NCBI GenBank assembly: GCA_026392945.1
Contig: JAPLBB010000052.1
Span: 30,840-94,839, forward strand
Reading direction: 5' to 3'
DNA: 64,000 nt
Source: Actinomycetota bacterium
GTDB lineage: Bacteria; Actinomycetota; Actinomycetes; Nanopelagicales; Nanopelagicaceae
Position numbers and translations under genes: made by a program. The notes below the pieces were generated by a model. It did no database searches. It was not told the origin of the DNA and was given only the letters and a program-made list of their open reading frames with translations. Shown here piece by piece: positions 9,515 through 19,169 of this stretch. How positions within the stretch are numbered: the stretch's first letter is position 1; each line of letters begins with the position of its first letter.

Positions 9515-10588
9515 TTAAATCTTTCTACTTGTGGCAATTACTGCTAATTGTGTTAGCAAATCCCTGCCAATCGGGTGGATCTCATCAAAGTTTAGCGCGC
9601 TAAGTGATGTATTAGTTAGTTCCTCAATCATTAATTCAATGTGAGCAAGGGCACCTGTTTGAGTGATAATTTCCTGCATTTTCTCAACTTGTGAGGCGTT
9701 TAGATCGGGATTACCTAAGCCACTCTTAAGTTCTTTTTCCTGCAGTTCATCAGCCTTATCAATTGCAACCGCCATTAAAACTGTGCGCTTTCCTTCCCTT
9801 AAGTCATCACCAGCTGGTTTACCAGTCTCTGCGGGGTCACCAAACACACCAAGCACATCATCTCTTAATTGAAAAGCTTCTCCAAGTGGAATTCCATATT
9901 TTGTGTAGGCATTAATTAATGCATTAGAAGCTCCACCAAGTGTTGCGCCAAAATGCAGTGGTCGCTCAATTGTGTACTTTCCAGATTTATATCTAGCAAC
10001 TTTTAATGACCGCTCAACGCTTTGAGTACCAAGTGATTGTTCGTAAACATCTAAGTACTGACCAGCCATTAACTCAACTCTCATCTCATCGTATACTGGT
10101 AACACTTTAATAAGTTGCTCACTTTTTAAACCTGCAGTATGTAACATTTGTGCGGACCAGATAAGTGCAAGGTCACCCATTAAAATTGCAGATGAAACAC
10201 CAAATTGAGAAGGGGAACCAACTAAATTTTTATCTTTATGCATTTTTTCAAATGCTTTGTGAATACTTAAAGCACCGCGTCTAGTATCTGAGCCATCCAT
10301 AACATCATCGTGAATTAATGCACAAACATGGACAAGTTCGAGACTTGATGCTGCTTGGATAATTTCTGTATTTGGATTAGTCCCAGTACCAAGTAGGCCA
10401 ACATATGCAAATAGGGGCCTAAGTCGTTTACCACTTTCAAGCAAGAATTTTTCAATTTCAGTTGCCACTGGATCTAATTCGGGGCCAATTTGTGCCAGAT
10501 ATTTGTTTTCACTTCGGATGAAATCACTAAGCGATAGATTAATCTCAGCACGCATCGATTTAAGATCGATAGAAGAGGAAAAACTCAC
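9515..10588 (-). CDS. crtE: polyprenyl diphosphate synthase (likely geranylgeranyl diphosphate synthase)
   Basis: aspartate-rich motifs ALIHDDVMDGSDTRRG and LRDDVLGVFGDPAETGKPAGDDL. Confidence 0.88.
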   Translation of the reverse strand: MSFSSSIDLKSMRAEINLSLSDFIRSENKYLAQIGPELDPVATEIEKFLLESGKRLRPLFAYVGLLGTGTNPNTEIIQAASSLELVHVCALIHDDVMDGSDTRRGALSIHKAFEKMHKDKNLVGSPSQFGVSSAILMGDLALIWSAQMLHTAGLKSEQLIKVLPVYDEMRVELMAGQYLDVYEQSLGTQSVERSLKVARYKSGKYTIERPLHFGATLGGASNALINAYTKYGIPLGEAFQLRDDVLGVFGDPAETGKPAGDDLREGKRTVLMAVAIDKADELQEKELKSGLGNPDLNASQVEKMQEIITQTGALAHIELMIEELTNTSLSALNFDEIHPIGRDLLTQLAVIATSRKI

Positions 10589-10611
10589 GGAGCAAAGGTA
10601 CCCTGCATGCT

Positions 10612-11478
10612 GTGAGCCAAGATATGAAAACCACTACCTTCTCCCTTGAGTTCTTTCCGCCGAAGGATGGAGCAGGCGAGGAAAGGCTGTGGCAGGCACT
10701 GGGGCAACTACAGTCGATAAAACCTGATTTCGTTTCGGTTACATATGGAGCAGGTGGATCTTCTCGGGATCGCACTATTCGAGTAACAACTGAGATAACT
10801 GCAAGAACATCAATCCCAACCGTAGCTCATTTAACTTGCGTAGGTTCAACTAAATCAGAGTTAATTGAAATTCTAAAACAGTATAAAAATGCTGGGATCA
10901 AAAGCATTCTGGCGTTACGGGGTGACCCACAAACTGGGCCAAAGGGAGTTTGGCAAGATAATGTTGGTGGGTTCAATCATGCAGATCAATTAGTTGAATT
11001 AGCAATACAAACTGGAGATTTTAAAGTCGGTGTAGGAGCTTTCCCAGATGGACATCCAGCCTCAAATTTTAATTTAGAGAAAGATATTGATGTTCTAATA
11101 CGCAAAGAGCAACTCGGAGCTTCCTTTGCGACTACTCAATTTTTCTTTGAAGCCAGCAAATGGGAAAAATTAGTAGATCGATTAGCAAAGCGGGGTTCAA
11201 GTTTGCCAATTATTGCAGGGGTATTACCGATTACTAATTTGAAACAATTAAATCGAATGAGTGAATTAAGTGGAACCCAGATCCCAACCGATATTTTAAG
11301 TCGATTTGAGGGTAAAGAAGAAAAGTCGGAAGAAGTAAAGAAAATCGGAATTGATATTGCTACTGAACTTGGTGAGAAATTATTAGAACTCAATGCACCA
11401 GGAATTCACTTCTATACAATGAATTCAGCTGAGTCAACGGTAGCAATTGCAAAAAACTTAGGGTTAATCAAATTATGA
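10612..11478 (+). CDS. metF: 5,10-methylenetetrahydrofolate reductase
   Basis: FSLEFFPPKDG, SVTYGAGGSSRDRT, LRGDPQ, ATTQFFF motifs. Confidence 0.92.
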   Translation: MSQDMKTTTFSLEFFPPKDGAGEERLWQALGQLQSIKPDFVSVTYGAGGSSRDRTIRVTTEITARTSIPTVAHLTCVGSTKSELIEILKQYKNAGIKSILALRGDPQTGPKGVWQDNVGGFNHADQLVELAIQTGDFKVGVGAFPDGHPASNFNLEKDIDVLIRKEQLGASFATTQFFFEASKWEKLVDRLAKRGSSLPIIAGVLPITNLKQLNRMSELSGTQIPTDILSRFEGKEEKSEEVKKIGIDIATELGEKLLELNAPGIHFYTMNSAESTVAIAKNLGLIKL

Positions 11479-12092
11479 AAAAAGATGAGTTCTTCTTAAC
11501 CTGGCGCGGTCTACATGGGGATGCAAATATTTCGGGAATCGTTAAGGCCTGGCTGAGCATTTCATATATGGTGGTTAAGCCGCTCTCCAAAGTGAGAATA
11601 ACTCCTAATGTTTTAACAATACTTGGTCTTTTATTTGGTGTGCTGTTGTATGCGAATGCCAAAACATTTTGGGCACCTGCACTACTTGTTCTGTCCTTAA
11701 TTTGCGATGGTATAGATGGTAGTTTGGCAATAGTTACTAATAAATCCACAAAATGGGGAGCGATTTTAGATTCAACAGTAGATAGGTTAACTGAAATTTT
11801 CTGGGTACTAGCACTCTATAAAGTTGGCGCAGATTTAAATCTCCTAATTATCGTTTTATTGGCTGCCTCTGTTCAAGAGTATATGAGGGCTCGTGCTGCT
11901 GGGTTAGGAGTTTCAGAGGTTGGAATTGTCACCTTTGCCGAACGCCCAGTACGGGCATCATTTGTATTTATTGTATTTATCTCTCTGCAATTTAATTTTA
12001 CAATCTATAACCAAATAATTATATTTTGGCTTGCACTTCAGTTAATTAGCTTGTTCATGCTAAGTAGATTTACTTATTCTAAACTGCGCTAA
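11475..12092 (+). CDS. CDP-alcohol phosphatidyltransferase family protein
   Basis: CDP-OH-P signature DGIDGSLAIVTNKSTKWGAILDSTVDR. Confidence 0.88.
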   Translation: MKKDEFFLTWRGLHGDANISGIVKAWLSISYMVVKPLSKVRITPNVLTILGLLFGVLLYANAKTFWAPALLVLSLICDGIDGSLAIVTNKSTKWGAILDSTVDRLTEIFWVLALYKVGADLNLLIIVLLAASVQEYMRARAAGLGVSEVGIVTFAERPVRASFVFIVFISLQFNFTIYNQIIIFWLALQLISLFMLSRFTYSKLR

Positions 12093-13582
12093 GCCTTACC
12101 AACGGCATTCGCAACAATCTCTGCACTTATTCCAACTAATGGCAACCCACCACCAGGGTGAGCAGAGCCGCCAACACAGAACAATCCATTAATTTTTGAT
12201 CTATTCCGGGCTCGTAGAAAAGCTGATGCTGCTGAATTGCTTGAAGTTCCGTAGATAGAACCACCGGGAGCTAGCGCATAATTTTCTAAATCCGCTGGGG
12301 TTCTAAACTTCATAAAATCTAGTCGGTTTGAAACATTTAAACCAAGTTGATCAAGCTTTTTAATAATCTTCTCAGCATACTTATCACCGCCACTATTCCA
12401 ATCCCAGCCATTTTCTAAATCATGTCTTGGGGCATTGACCAATACAAACCAGGATTCTTTATCTTCCCCTTTTACCATCGAGTTATCTTTTGGTGCGCAT
12501 ACATAAATAGTTGGATCTGATACTGGTATTTTTTTTGTAAAAATATCATCAAACTCTGCATCGTAATTTTCAGGAAAATAAACGTTGTGGTGGTTTAGAT
12601 CTACCTTCTCACCCTTTGTATTATCTAACCCAAGAAGTAATGAAAATCCAGCTAAAGATTTAGTGGCAATTTTAAGTTTACGGCGCTCAGATTTAGCTTC
12701 TGAAACTTCTCTTTTGATTAATTTGTTATATGTGTACTCTGCATCAGAATTGGAAACAACTAAGTCTGAAGTAACATTCTGGCCGTTTCCAGTCTTTATT
12801 CCAGTAGCTCTCCCATTATTTACTAAAATTTCTGTAACTAAAGTATTAAATTCAAATTTAACCCCAAGGTCTAAGCACCTTTGCTCAAGAGCAACCGAAA
12901 GCTGTCCAATGCCACCCTTAATATGCCAAGCGCCAAATGTGCTCTCAACAAAAGCAATAGTAAGTAAAACTGCTGGCGCACTCCTTGGATCACTTCCAGT
13001 GTAAGTTGCATATCGATCAACAATCATTTTAAGGTGGGGATCAAGATCTAATTTAGTGCTTAATTTTCGCAATGATGTTAGCGGTGAAATCTCTTTAATT
13101 TGCTTGATTAAATTCCGGCGTTTAAGCAGTGGCCAAAATGATCGTAGCTCTGATTCGATAAACGGCTCTCTAGAAACCTCCCACATGCGCTCAGATCTTT
13201 CAATCAATTTCTTCCATGAATTTGCAGCACTTACACCAAAGGATTTTTCAATCTCACTATATGTCATTGGATTTGATAAGTTAGGAAAAATCACTGACTT
13301 ACCATCTGCGAACTGATAATTAAATGCTGGGTCTACTGGCTCAACATCTAGAACATGTTCAAGTCGTTTGCCGGTCTTAAGGAATAAGTCGCGATATACC
13401 GCAGGCAATGTCAGTAGTGATGGTCCAGTATCAAATGCATAATCTCCAAACCATTCAGTACGGCATTTACCGCCAGATCGGTCGCTATTTTCATAAATTG
13501 TCACAGCATGCCCATTTTTAGCAAGTCGGGCAGCTGCACTCATACCACCAATGCCAGCCCCAATTATCGAGATCTTTGCCAT
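12089..13582 (-). CDS. second CrtI-family carotenoid desaturase (possibly CrtD-like)
   Basis: ISIIGAGIGGMSAAARLAKNGHAVTIYE Rossmann motif and C-terminal CVGGSAHPGGGLPLVGISAEIVA. Confidence 0.82.
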   Translation of the reverse strand: MAKISIIGAGIGGMSAAARLAKNGHAVTIYENSDRSGGKCRTEWFGDYAFDTGPSLLTLPAVYRDLFLKTGKRLEHVLDVEPVDPAFNYQFADGKSVIFPNLSNPMTYSEIEKSFGVSAANSWKKLIERSERMWEVSREPFIESELRSFWPLLKRRNLIKQIKEISPLTSLRKLSTKLDLDPHLKMIVDRYATYTGSDPRSAPAVLLTIAFVESTFGAWHIKGGIGQLSVALEQRCLDLGVKFEFNTLVTEILVNNGRATGIKTGNGQNVTSDLVVSNSDAEYTYNKLIKREVSEAKSERRKLKIATKSLAGFSLLLGLDNTKGEKVDLNHHNVYFPENYDAEFDDIFTKKIPVSDPTIYVCAPKDNSMVKGEDKESWFVLVNAPRHDLENGWDWNSGGDKYAEKIIKKLDQLGLNVSNRLDFMKFRTPADLENYALAPGGSIYGTSSNSAASAFLRARNRSKINGLFCVGGSAHPGGGLPLVGISAEIVANAVGKA

Positions 13583-14647
13583 TTAAGAAAGTTTCCGATC
13601 TCTCCAAGTTAATGTATTTGTTAATTTACCAATCCAAGAGTAAATAATTAAACTGATTAGAAAAACTATTGCCAACGGGTGCAGTAGAGCAGTATTTGGA
13701 ATTGATCCGGTTCTAATTGATGAAATAACTCTACTTAAAACAATAAGTCCAAATGAGGCCAAGCCTATTTTTGATCCAAATAGCGCTGCAATAAATGGAG
13801 CCACACCGCTAAGCAAAAGAATAATGATTGCTACAAATGTTCCCAGTAGTGAACCGAACGCATTCCAAAGAGATTTTCGATACCCATTCACCAATGCACC
13901 GGCAGTTTCATACATCCGACAGCTCGCAACCTGGCTGCCCTCCGCGACTCCACCAGAGAATCCAAAGGATAATAACTGTCGCGCTAGCATCATGTCGTCT
14001 AGCACTTCGGATTTAATTGATTCATGGCCACCAGATTTTAAATATGCAGATTTTTTAATTACTAAAAACTGTCCATTTGCAACTGCCATACTTTTAACTC
14101 TAAGTTTTTGGCCAATAATTAAAGGCACAGAAGCAAGCCATGACCATTGCAATAATGGCTGAAACAATCTTTGAACAAACCCCTCCGCAATTTGCTTTGG
14201 GTAGGGAGATATGAAATCCCATTTTTCCATTTTTGATATTGCAGAAGCTATGGCGTTGTCACTTAACCTGACATCCGCATCAATAAATACTAGATATTTG
14301 CCAGTGCTTGCATCAGCTAATTGCTGACATGCCCATGATTTGCCTAACCAGCCATCTGGCAGGGATTTACCAGTTAGATTCTTTATATTTGGAAATATTG
14401 CCAACAGGTTTGCAGTTGCATCTTCAGAGTGGTCATTCAGAGTGATAATTTCGTGATCTATTAAACCTACTTGAGAGATAATTGAGTTAATACATTCAGT
14501 TACATTTTCTTCTTCATTGCGCATTGGAATTAGGATCGACACTGAGTCATTCACTTTTGATGCAGTATCTTTGACAACCCGGATTGTTAATGCATTAAAC
14601 AAAGTTAATGCTAGGGCTAACCCAGATATTATTAGTAATAGCTCCAT
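13583..14647 (-). CDS. family 2 glycosyltransferase, CruG/CrtQ-like
   Basis: VSILIPMRNEEENVTECINSI, DADVRL; C-terminal TM segments; adjacent to CruF-like gene. Confidence 0.78.
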   Translation of the reverse strand: MELLLIISGLALALTLFNALTIRVVKDTASKVNDSVSILIPMRNEEENVTECINSIISQVGLIDHEIITLNDHSEDATANLLAIFPNIKNLTGKSLPDGWLGKSWACQQLADASTGKYLVFIDADVRLSDNAIASAISKMEKWDFISPYPKQIAEGFVQRLFQPLLQWSWLASVPLIIGQKLRVKSMAVANGQFLVIKKSAYLKSGGHESIKSEVLDDMMLARQLLSFGFSGGVAEGSQVASCRMYETAGALVNGYRKSLWNAFGSLLGTFVAIIILLLSGVAPFIAALFGSKIGLASFGLIVLSRVISSIRTGSIPNTALLHPLAIVFLISLIIYSWIGKLTNTLTWRDRKLS

Positions 14648-15459
14648 TAAGAGTTAGCAGGCGGGCCGAAACGTAGTAAGAATAGATACGGGATTAGAAA
14701 TAATCCAAAAACAATCCCACCACTTACTGCAACTCCCACTCGATCAAAGAAAAATAGATTTCCTACTACACCAGAAAACCAGGTCCAAAATAACAAGAAA
14801 TCAGGGATTGAAGTTGACCCTGTTATTTTTCTGCGATCTCTACGAAGTGCCTTATGCAAGATAGCCATTAAGCCAATCCCAGTTAACATCCAACCAAATG
14901 CATTTGAGAGCGGAATTTCCGGTTGAAGCGGTACATGCGAACCAGAAAAATCCCACTTCCATCTTTCAGCGGCAACCATTTGCGGATCTAAGAAGAGATC
15001 CCATGCCATCATTCCAAATCCACCATACAAAAATACCCAGTTCTTTGTAACTTTTCTCGCAGCAATAAAAATTGGGTGGGCAATCATAATCCATGCGAAT
15101 GGAACAACTAGTGGAACTCCATAAATTTGATAACCTAACGATCCAGAGTATTCATATTCGCCAAATGGCCAGCCAGTTCTACTTCCAATTTGTTCTATTA
15201 TCAGAGCGTATGTGAAAGTTATTGATACAAATATTGAAGCATAAGTGAGCCCATAGCTAAGTAGCGCATGGATGATCATTGCTACGGCGGCCCAGTAAAC
15301 AGTTGCAATTGTTACAACTCTTAAAGGTTCACCTTTAATTAGCGGATAAGAAATCTGAAGTCCTATTGCAATAACTAGGGTTGAATAAAGAGCTAATAAT
15401 TTCCAAGTTGAAACCTGGCGACGGCTATTTCTTTTTGGATAAAACTGGCGCAGCGACAT
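14647..15459 (-). CDS. CruF-like carotenoid hydratase (bisanhydrobacterioruberin hydratase family membrane protein)
   Basis: multi-TM protein with IGSRTGWPFGEYEYSGSLGYQIYGVPLVVPFAWIM and GGFGMMAWDLFLDPQM; start taken at MSLRQFYPKR (the longer ORF overlaps the upstream gene). Confidence 0.8.
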   Translation of the reverse strand: MSLRQFYPKRNSRRQVSTWKLLALYSTLVIAIGLQISYPLIKGEPLRVVTIATVYWAAVAMIIHALLSYGLTYASIFVSITFTYALIIEQIGSRTGWPFGEYEYSGSLGYQIYGVPLVVPFAWIMIAHPIFIAARKVTKNWVFLYGGFGMMAWDLFLDPQMVAAERWKWDFSGSHVPLQPEIPLSNAFGWMLTGIGLMAILHKALRRDRRKITGSTSIPDFLLFWTWFSGVVGNLFFFDRVGVAVSGGIVFGLFLIPYLFLLRFGPPANS

Positions 15460-15476
15460 GGGGTAATTGTGCCGTA

Positions 15477-16139
15477 TTACGCGAGTATGCCTCGCTCTTC
15501 GATAACTGCAAACCGAGCGAATAGCTCCTCTGAGTACCACCGATGAGCCGAGGTAGCCCGAATCGCCTCAGAATGAGCCTGGCCTTTATAGGCAAAATCT
15601 CGAAGTGATGCCGCATCCTTCCAGATTGAAAAAGTTCCTTGTAATCCAATCGGTGCTTCACCAATTCCAATTGCGTTTATCAATCCAGGAGATTGGTGCA
15701 AACTTTCCGTTACGGGAGGAACAGCGCGCCAAAAAATCAAATTCTTTCGCCAAACTATTCGAGCCCTCGTGACTGCCGCTATTTTTCCATTCCATTCAAA
15801 TTTATCTACCGAAAAAGGTTGTTTACTAGACCAGAATCCGTGTGAGGAAATTGGCTTCAATACAACTCGATACTCACTTGTACAAATCTTTTGCCAACTC
15901 TTTACTACAAAAGATTTATCAAGTGCATCAATTCGATTCTCATTTATTGTAATTAACATACCCCATCGGAATGGGTCAGCATCTCTAGGAGTAAAACTCT
16001 CACCCTTACCAGTTCCTAGTAACTTAATAAAAGTTACACCAGACAATCTCTTGAGTTGCATTTTATTTATTGCCATGAAAATTATCGCAAGTGGGGTGAA
16101 TCTTGCTTTTGTTCGCCAGAAGTAGATTATTGTAATCAC
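15477..16139 (-). CDS. spheroidene monooxygenase-like (CrtA family) protein
   Basis: GTGKGESFTPRDADPFRWGMLITI, SSHGFWSSKQPF, PGLINAIGIGEAPIGLQGTFSIWKDAASLRDFAY, RWYSEELFARFAV; start probably at the internal MAINKMQLKRLSG. Confidence 0.75.
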   Translation of the reverse strand: MITIIYFWRTKARFTPLAIIFMAINKMQLKRLSGVTFIKLLGTGKGESFTPRDADPFRWGMLITINENRIDALDKSFVVKSWQKICTSEYRVVLKPISSHGFWSSKQPFSVDKFEWNGKIAAVTRARIVWRKNLIFWRAVPPVTESLHQSPGLINAIGIGEAPIGLQGTFSIWKDAASLRDFAYKGQAHSEAIRATSAHRWYSEELFARFAVIEERGILA

Positions 16140-16963
16140 AGTTTTATTCTCGTAGTCTCAAAGATTTCTGCTAAAACTTCATTTGGGCTATCCCACATTG
16201 GAGCATGTCCAGTTTGCGGCAGGATCACCCATTTGGAGTGAGCAGGTGCCAGCGAACGTTCTTGGCAGGTTTTCTCCGGCAAGGTATGGTCGCTATCGCC
16301 AAAAACAATCGTGATTGGGATTTCACTACTGATTTGTTTATCAAACCTTTTCCCTAATAGTGCATCCCAAGCAGGGAAGTAGCCAGTTGAACTTGCCATT
16401 GCAGAGGTTGCATCAAGGCAAACTTGATAACTTAAATCTTTCCAGCGTGGTGATACTGTTTCAAAACCAATTTTTTTTGCCCAGGTATAGTTCAAAAGTG
16501 AGGGTGCTATTTTTCCAACTCCTCCTGCCATCATTTTTAGTGCAATTTCACCAGGGTATCGTGAAGTAAAAGGAGTAAGCCATAAACCAGCCGGTGCTAA
16601 TGCAGTTACTGTTTTTACTTCAGATGGGTTTAATACTGCCATTTCAAGTGAAACCCATCCACCAAGTGAGTTACCAACTAAATGAAAATCACTGACACCT
16701 ATGTCGCTTAAATTCTTAAATACTAATCTTGCAAGGGATGTTGGATCCATAGACTGCATCGGAGAGTATGCCGACCGGCCATGCCCAGGTAGATCCAATG
16801 TGATTACTTTGAACTGCTTTGCCAGGGATGGAATTATCGGTTTCCATGCAGTAGCAGCTGAGCCCATCCCGTGTATTAACACAACCGATGGACCTTGACC
16901 ATAAGTTTCAATGGGTAGCTTCACATAGGTAAGATTACCTGCAAATGATAAATCTTGATGCAT
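16136..16963 (-). CDS. alpha/beta-hydrolase
   Basis: VVLIHGMGSAATAW, LVGNSLGGWVSLEMA nucleophile elbow, GDSDHTLP, QTGHAPMWD. Confidence 0.85.
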   Translation of the reverse strand: MHQDLSFAGNLTYVKLPIETYGQGPSVVLIHGMGSAATAWKPIIPSLAKQFKVITLDLPGHGRSAYSPMQSMDPTSLARLVFKNLSDIGVSDFHLVGNSLGGWVSLEMAVLNPSEVKTVTALAPAGLWLTPFTSRYPGEIALKMMAGGVGKIAPSLLNYTWAKKIGFETVSPRWKDLSYQVCLDATSAMASSTGYFPAWDALLGKRFDKQISSEIPITIVFGDSDHTLPEKTCQERSLAPAHSKWVILPQTGHAPMWDSPNEVLAEIFETTRIKL

Positions 16964-17259
16964 CTAAGTTTGCCGAAAAAATAGCCGAATCAGATGTTGT
17001 AGTGCTGGATGTTCGAACTCCAAAGGAATTTAACGGCGGCCATATTACAAATGCGATAAATATTGATATCTATAATGATTATTTCAATTCTGATATCTCG
17101 GCTTTGGATAAATCGAAAAGTTATGCAGTTTATTGTCATTCTGGTAAACGATCAGTTGATGCTTCTAGTGAAATGGATCTAATCGGATTTAAAGCCACTT
17201 ATAACTTAACTGGTGGAATCATCGAATGGGTAGATTCCGGAAGAGAAACTGTTAATTAA
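16945..17259 (+). CDS. rhodanese-like domain protein
   Basis: VVLDVRTPKEFNGGHITNAINID and active-site CHSGKRS. Confidence 0.9.
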   Translation: MINLDASKFAEKIAESDVVVLDVRTPKEFNGGHITNAINIDIYNDYFNSDISALDKSKSYAVYCHSGKRSVDASSEMDLIGFKATYNLTGGIIEWVDSGRETVN

Positions 17260-17650
17260 ACAAAGTCGGGATTAACTCTTCAACTAGCTTTCGTATTTGT
17301 TCCCGAATTGGACGAACATCTGCAACTCCCTGACCAGCTGGATCTTCTAACACCCAATCAAGATATCGCTTACCAGGAAAAAATGGACAAGCATCCCCAC
17401 AGCCCATGGTAATTACTACATCTGATTGTTCTACTGCTGAGGTAGTTAATACTTTTGGCTGTTCATTAGAAATATCTATACCAACCTCTTTAAGTGCTTC
17501 AACAACTGCTGGATTAATCGAATCAGCAGGAGCAGAGCCGGCTGATCTAACCTCAACTTTGTCGCCAGCAAGATGAGTTAAAAATGCTGCAGCCATTTGG
17601 GATCTGCCAGCATTGTGAACGCAAACAAAAAGTACAGACGGCTTACTCAT
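17252..17650 (-). CDS. arsC: arsenate reductase, low-molecular-weight phosphatase type
   Basis: VLFVCVHNAGRSQMAAAFL, AGSAPAD, VITMGCGDACPFFPGKRYLDW; start at MSKPSVLFVC. Confidence 0.9.
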   Translation of the reverse strand: MSKPSVLFVCVHNAGRSQMAAAFLTHLAGDKVEVRSAGSAPADSINPAVVEALKEVGIDISNEQPKVLTTSAVEQSDVVITMGCGDACPFFPGKRYLDWVLEDPAGQGVADVRPIREQIRKLVEELIPTLFN

Positions 17651-18311
17651 TATCAGTTGATCCCTTAGGATTTGTAATTTTCCGCGCAATCAAAAGTCCG
17701 ATTGCAGCTCCTATGATTTGAGCAATAATAAATGCAAGGATTGATTCTGGTGCGATTCCGGTTATAGAGGTGGTGAATACTCGGCCAATTGTTATTGCTG
17801 GGTTTGCAAACGCGGTACTTGAGGTTAGCAATATTCCACCAAATATCCATAGAGGTACGTATAGGGCAACTAGATCATCACGTTTTGGAAACCGCAGAAT
17901 AATCCACAGTAATACCGCCGTAGCAATTACCTCTGAAACAAATAAATTAGATCCACTACGGTCAATTATTGAGATATCAAGAACCTTTTGATCAAAAATA
18001 AAGTTAGCAGTTGTAGCTCCAGAAATAGCACCCACAATTTGAGCAGGGATATAGAGAAGAGATGAATGAGTGTCAATCTTCTTTAGGTAAAGCATGACAA
18101 GCGTTACCGCGGGGTTAAAGTGAGAGCCACTAACTTTCATACCAACTCTAATCACGACTGCTAGCCCGACTGCAGTAGAAATAGCATTAATGAGCAATCT
18201 AAGTGCTGAGTCTGATGTTAAATTTGTTGCCATTATTCCAGATCCAACAATTGCAAAAGCTAATATCGCTGTTCCTAAAAATTCCATTCCAACTGCCCGC
18301 TGAATTTTCAC
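17643..18311 (-). CDS. MIP/aquaporin-family channel
   Basis: two NPA boxes (SGSHFNPAVTL and TAFANPAITIGR) in a 6-TM protein. Confidence 0.9.
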   Translation of the reverse strand: MKIQRAVGMEFLGTAILAFAIVGSGIMATNLTSDSALRLLINAISTAVGLAVVIRVGMKVSGSHFNPAVTLVMLYLKKIDTHSSLLYIPAQIVGAISGATTANFIFDQKVLDISIIDRSGSNLFVSEVIATAVLLWIILRFPKRDDLVALYVPLWIFGGILLTSSTAFANPAITIGRVFTTSITGIAPESILAFIIAQIIGAAIGLLIARKITNPKGSTDNE

Positions 18312-18325
18312 GCTACCCCTTTAAA

Positions 18326-19081
18326 TTAATTAACAACTCTTACTAAAATAGTAAAGGTAGCCAGGATAAATAGCAGAAAGGCAAAGCCGCGTCTTAGGTG
18401 AACAGTTGGTGACTTTGGGGCAAGTTTTGAGGCAAACCTGGAAACAATTACTGCAGATAATGCAATAACCGCTGGATATCGCCAATTAATCTCTGGCCAA
18501 ATTGCTGACTTTGCAAAAAACGCAGTTATGCAATTGAGGGCGATTATTAGTAAGGAGGTGCCAGCAGCTTTGTTCTGAGGGGTATGAAAAAATAAGACAA
18601 GAACTGGAATGGCTATAAATCCGCCACCTATTCCAAATAAGCCAGTTAGCGTTCCAACCAATAATGACAAAACAACTAATGCCCAAATTGGCATAGATTT
18701 TTCTGGTCGTTCCCTTATTGGCCCCTTTAACATCGAGTAGCCGGCGGCAATTAAGACAAGTGAAAACCCTAAAAGAATAAGTTGATCAGGAATTTTAGTA
18801 ACTACTAAGCCAAAGCCAATATTTGTCACTAAGCCAAGTGCCCAGATTATTACTGCCTCTTTTACTAATACATCTTTACTTTTAAATTTGGGTTCAAGCC
18901 CGGCGGCGGCTGCTAGAAAAACTACGGCCAGAGCTGCGGTTGTGGCATGAATTGGTGTGAAATCAAACAGGTATAGAAATATTGGGACTGAGACCATTGC
19001 GCCGCCTGCACCAATAAATCCTAAAACCGCACCAATAAAGGCGCCGGAGACAAGAGCGGTCATGATTAAGTCCAAGCTCAT
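18326..19081 (-). CDS. TauE/SafE-family sulfite exporter-like membrane protein
   Basis: FIGAVLGFIGAGGAMVSVPIFLYLF and GTLTGLFGIGGGFIAIPVLVLFF duplicated motif. Confidence 0.88.
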   Translation of the reverse strand: MSLDLIMTALVSGAFIGAVLGFIGAGGAMVSVPIFLYLFDFTPIHATTAALAVVFLAAAAGLEPKFKSKDVLVKEAVIIWALGLVTNIGFGLVVTKIPDQLILLGFSLVLIAAGYSMLKGPIRERPEKSMPIWALVVLSLLVGTLTGLFGIGGGFIAIPVLVLFFHTPQNKAAGTSLLIIALNCITAFFAKSAIWPEINWRYPAVIALSAVIVSRFASKLAPKSPTVHLRRGFAFLLFILATFTILVRVVN

Positions 19082-19120
19082 AGGTGGATACTTTCACAGT
19101 TAATGGGAATTTGGACATAA

Positions 19121-19157
19121 AAAATCGCCCCGAAGATGAATATTCGGAGGCGATTTT
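19121..19157 (-). terminator. rho-independent terminator downstream of the DoxX-family gene
   Basis: aaaatcgcc ... ggcgatttt stem; U-rich tail on the minus strand. Confidence 0.75.
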
Positions 19158-19169
19158 CTAAATTACTAA

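Noticed and set aside
13824-14162. 112-aa plus-strand ORF inside the glycosyltransferase gene
   Set aside because: Antisense overlap with a clear family 2 glycosyltransferase; no independent evidence.
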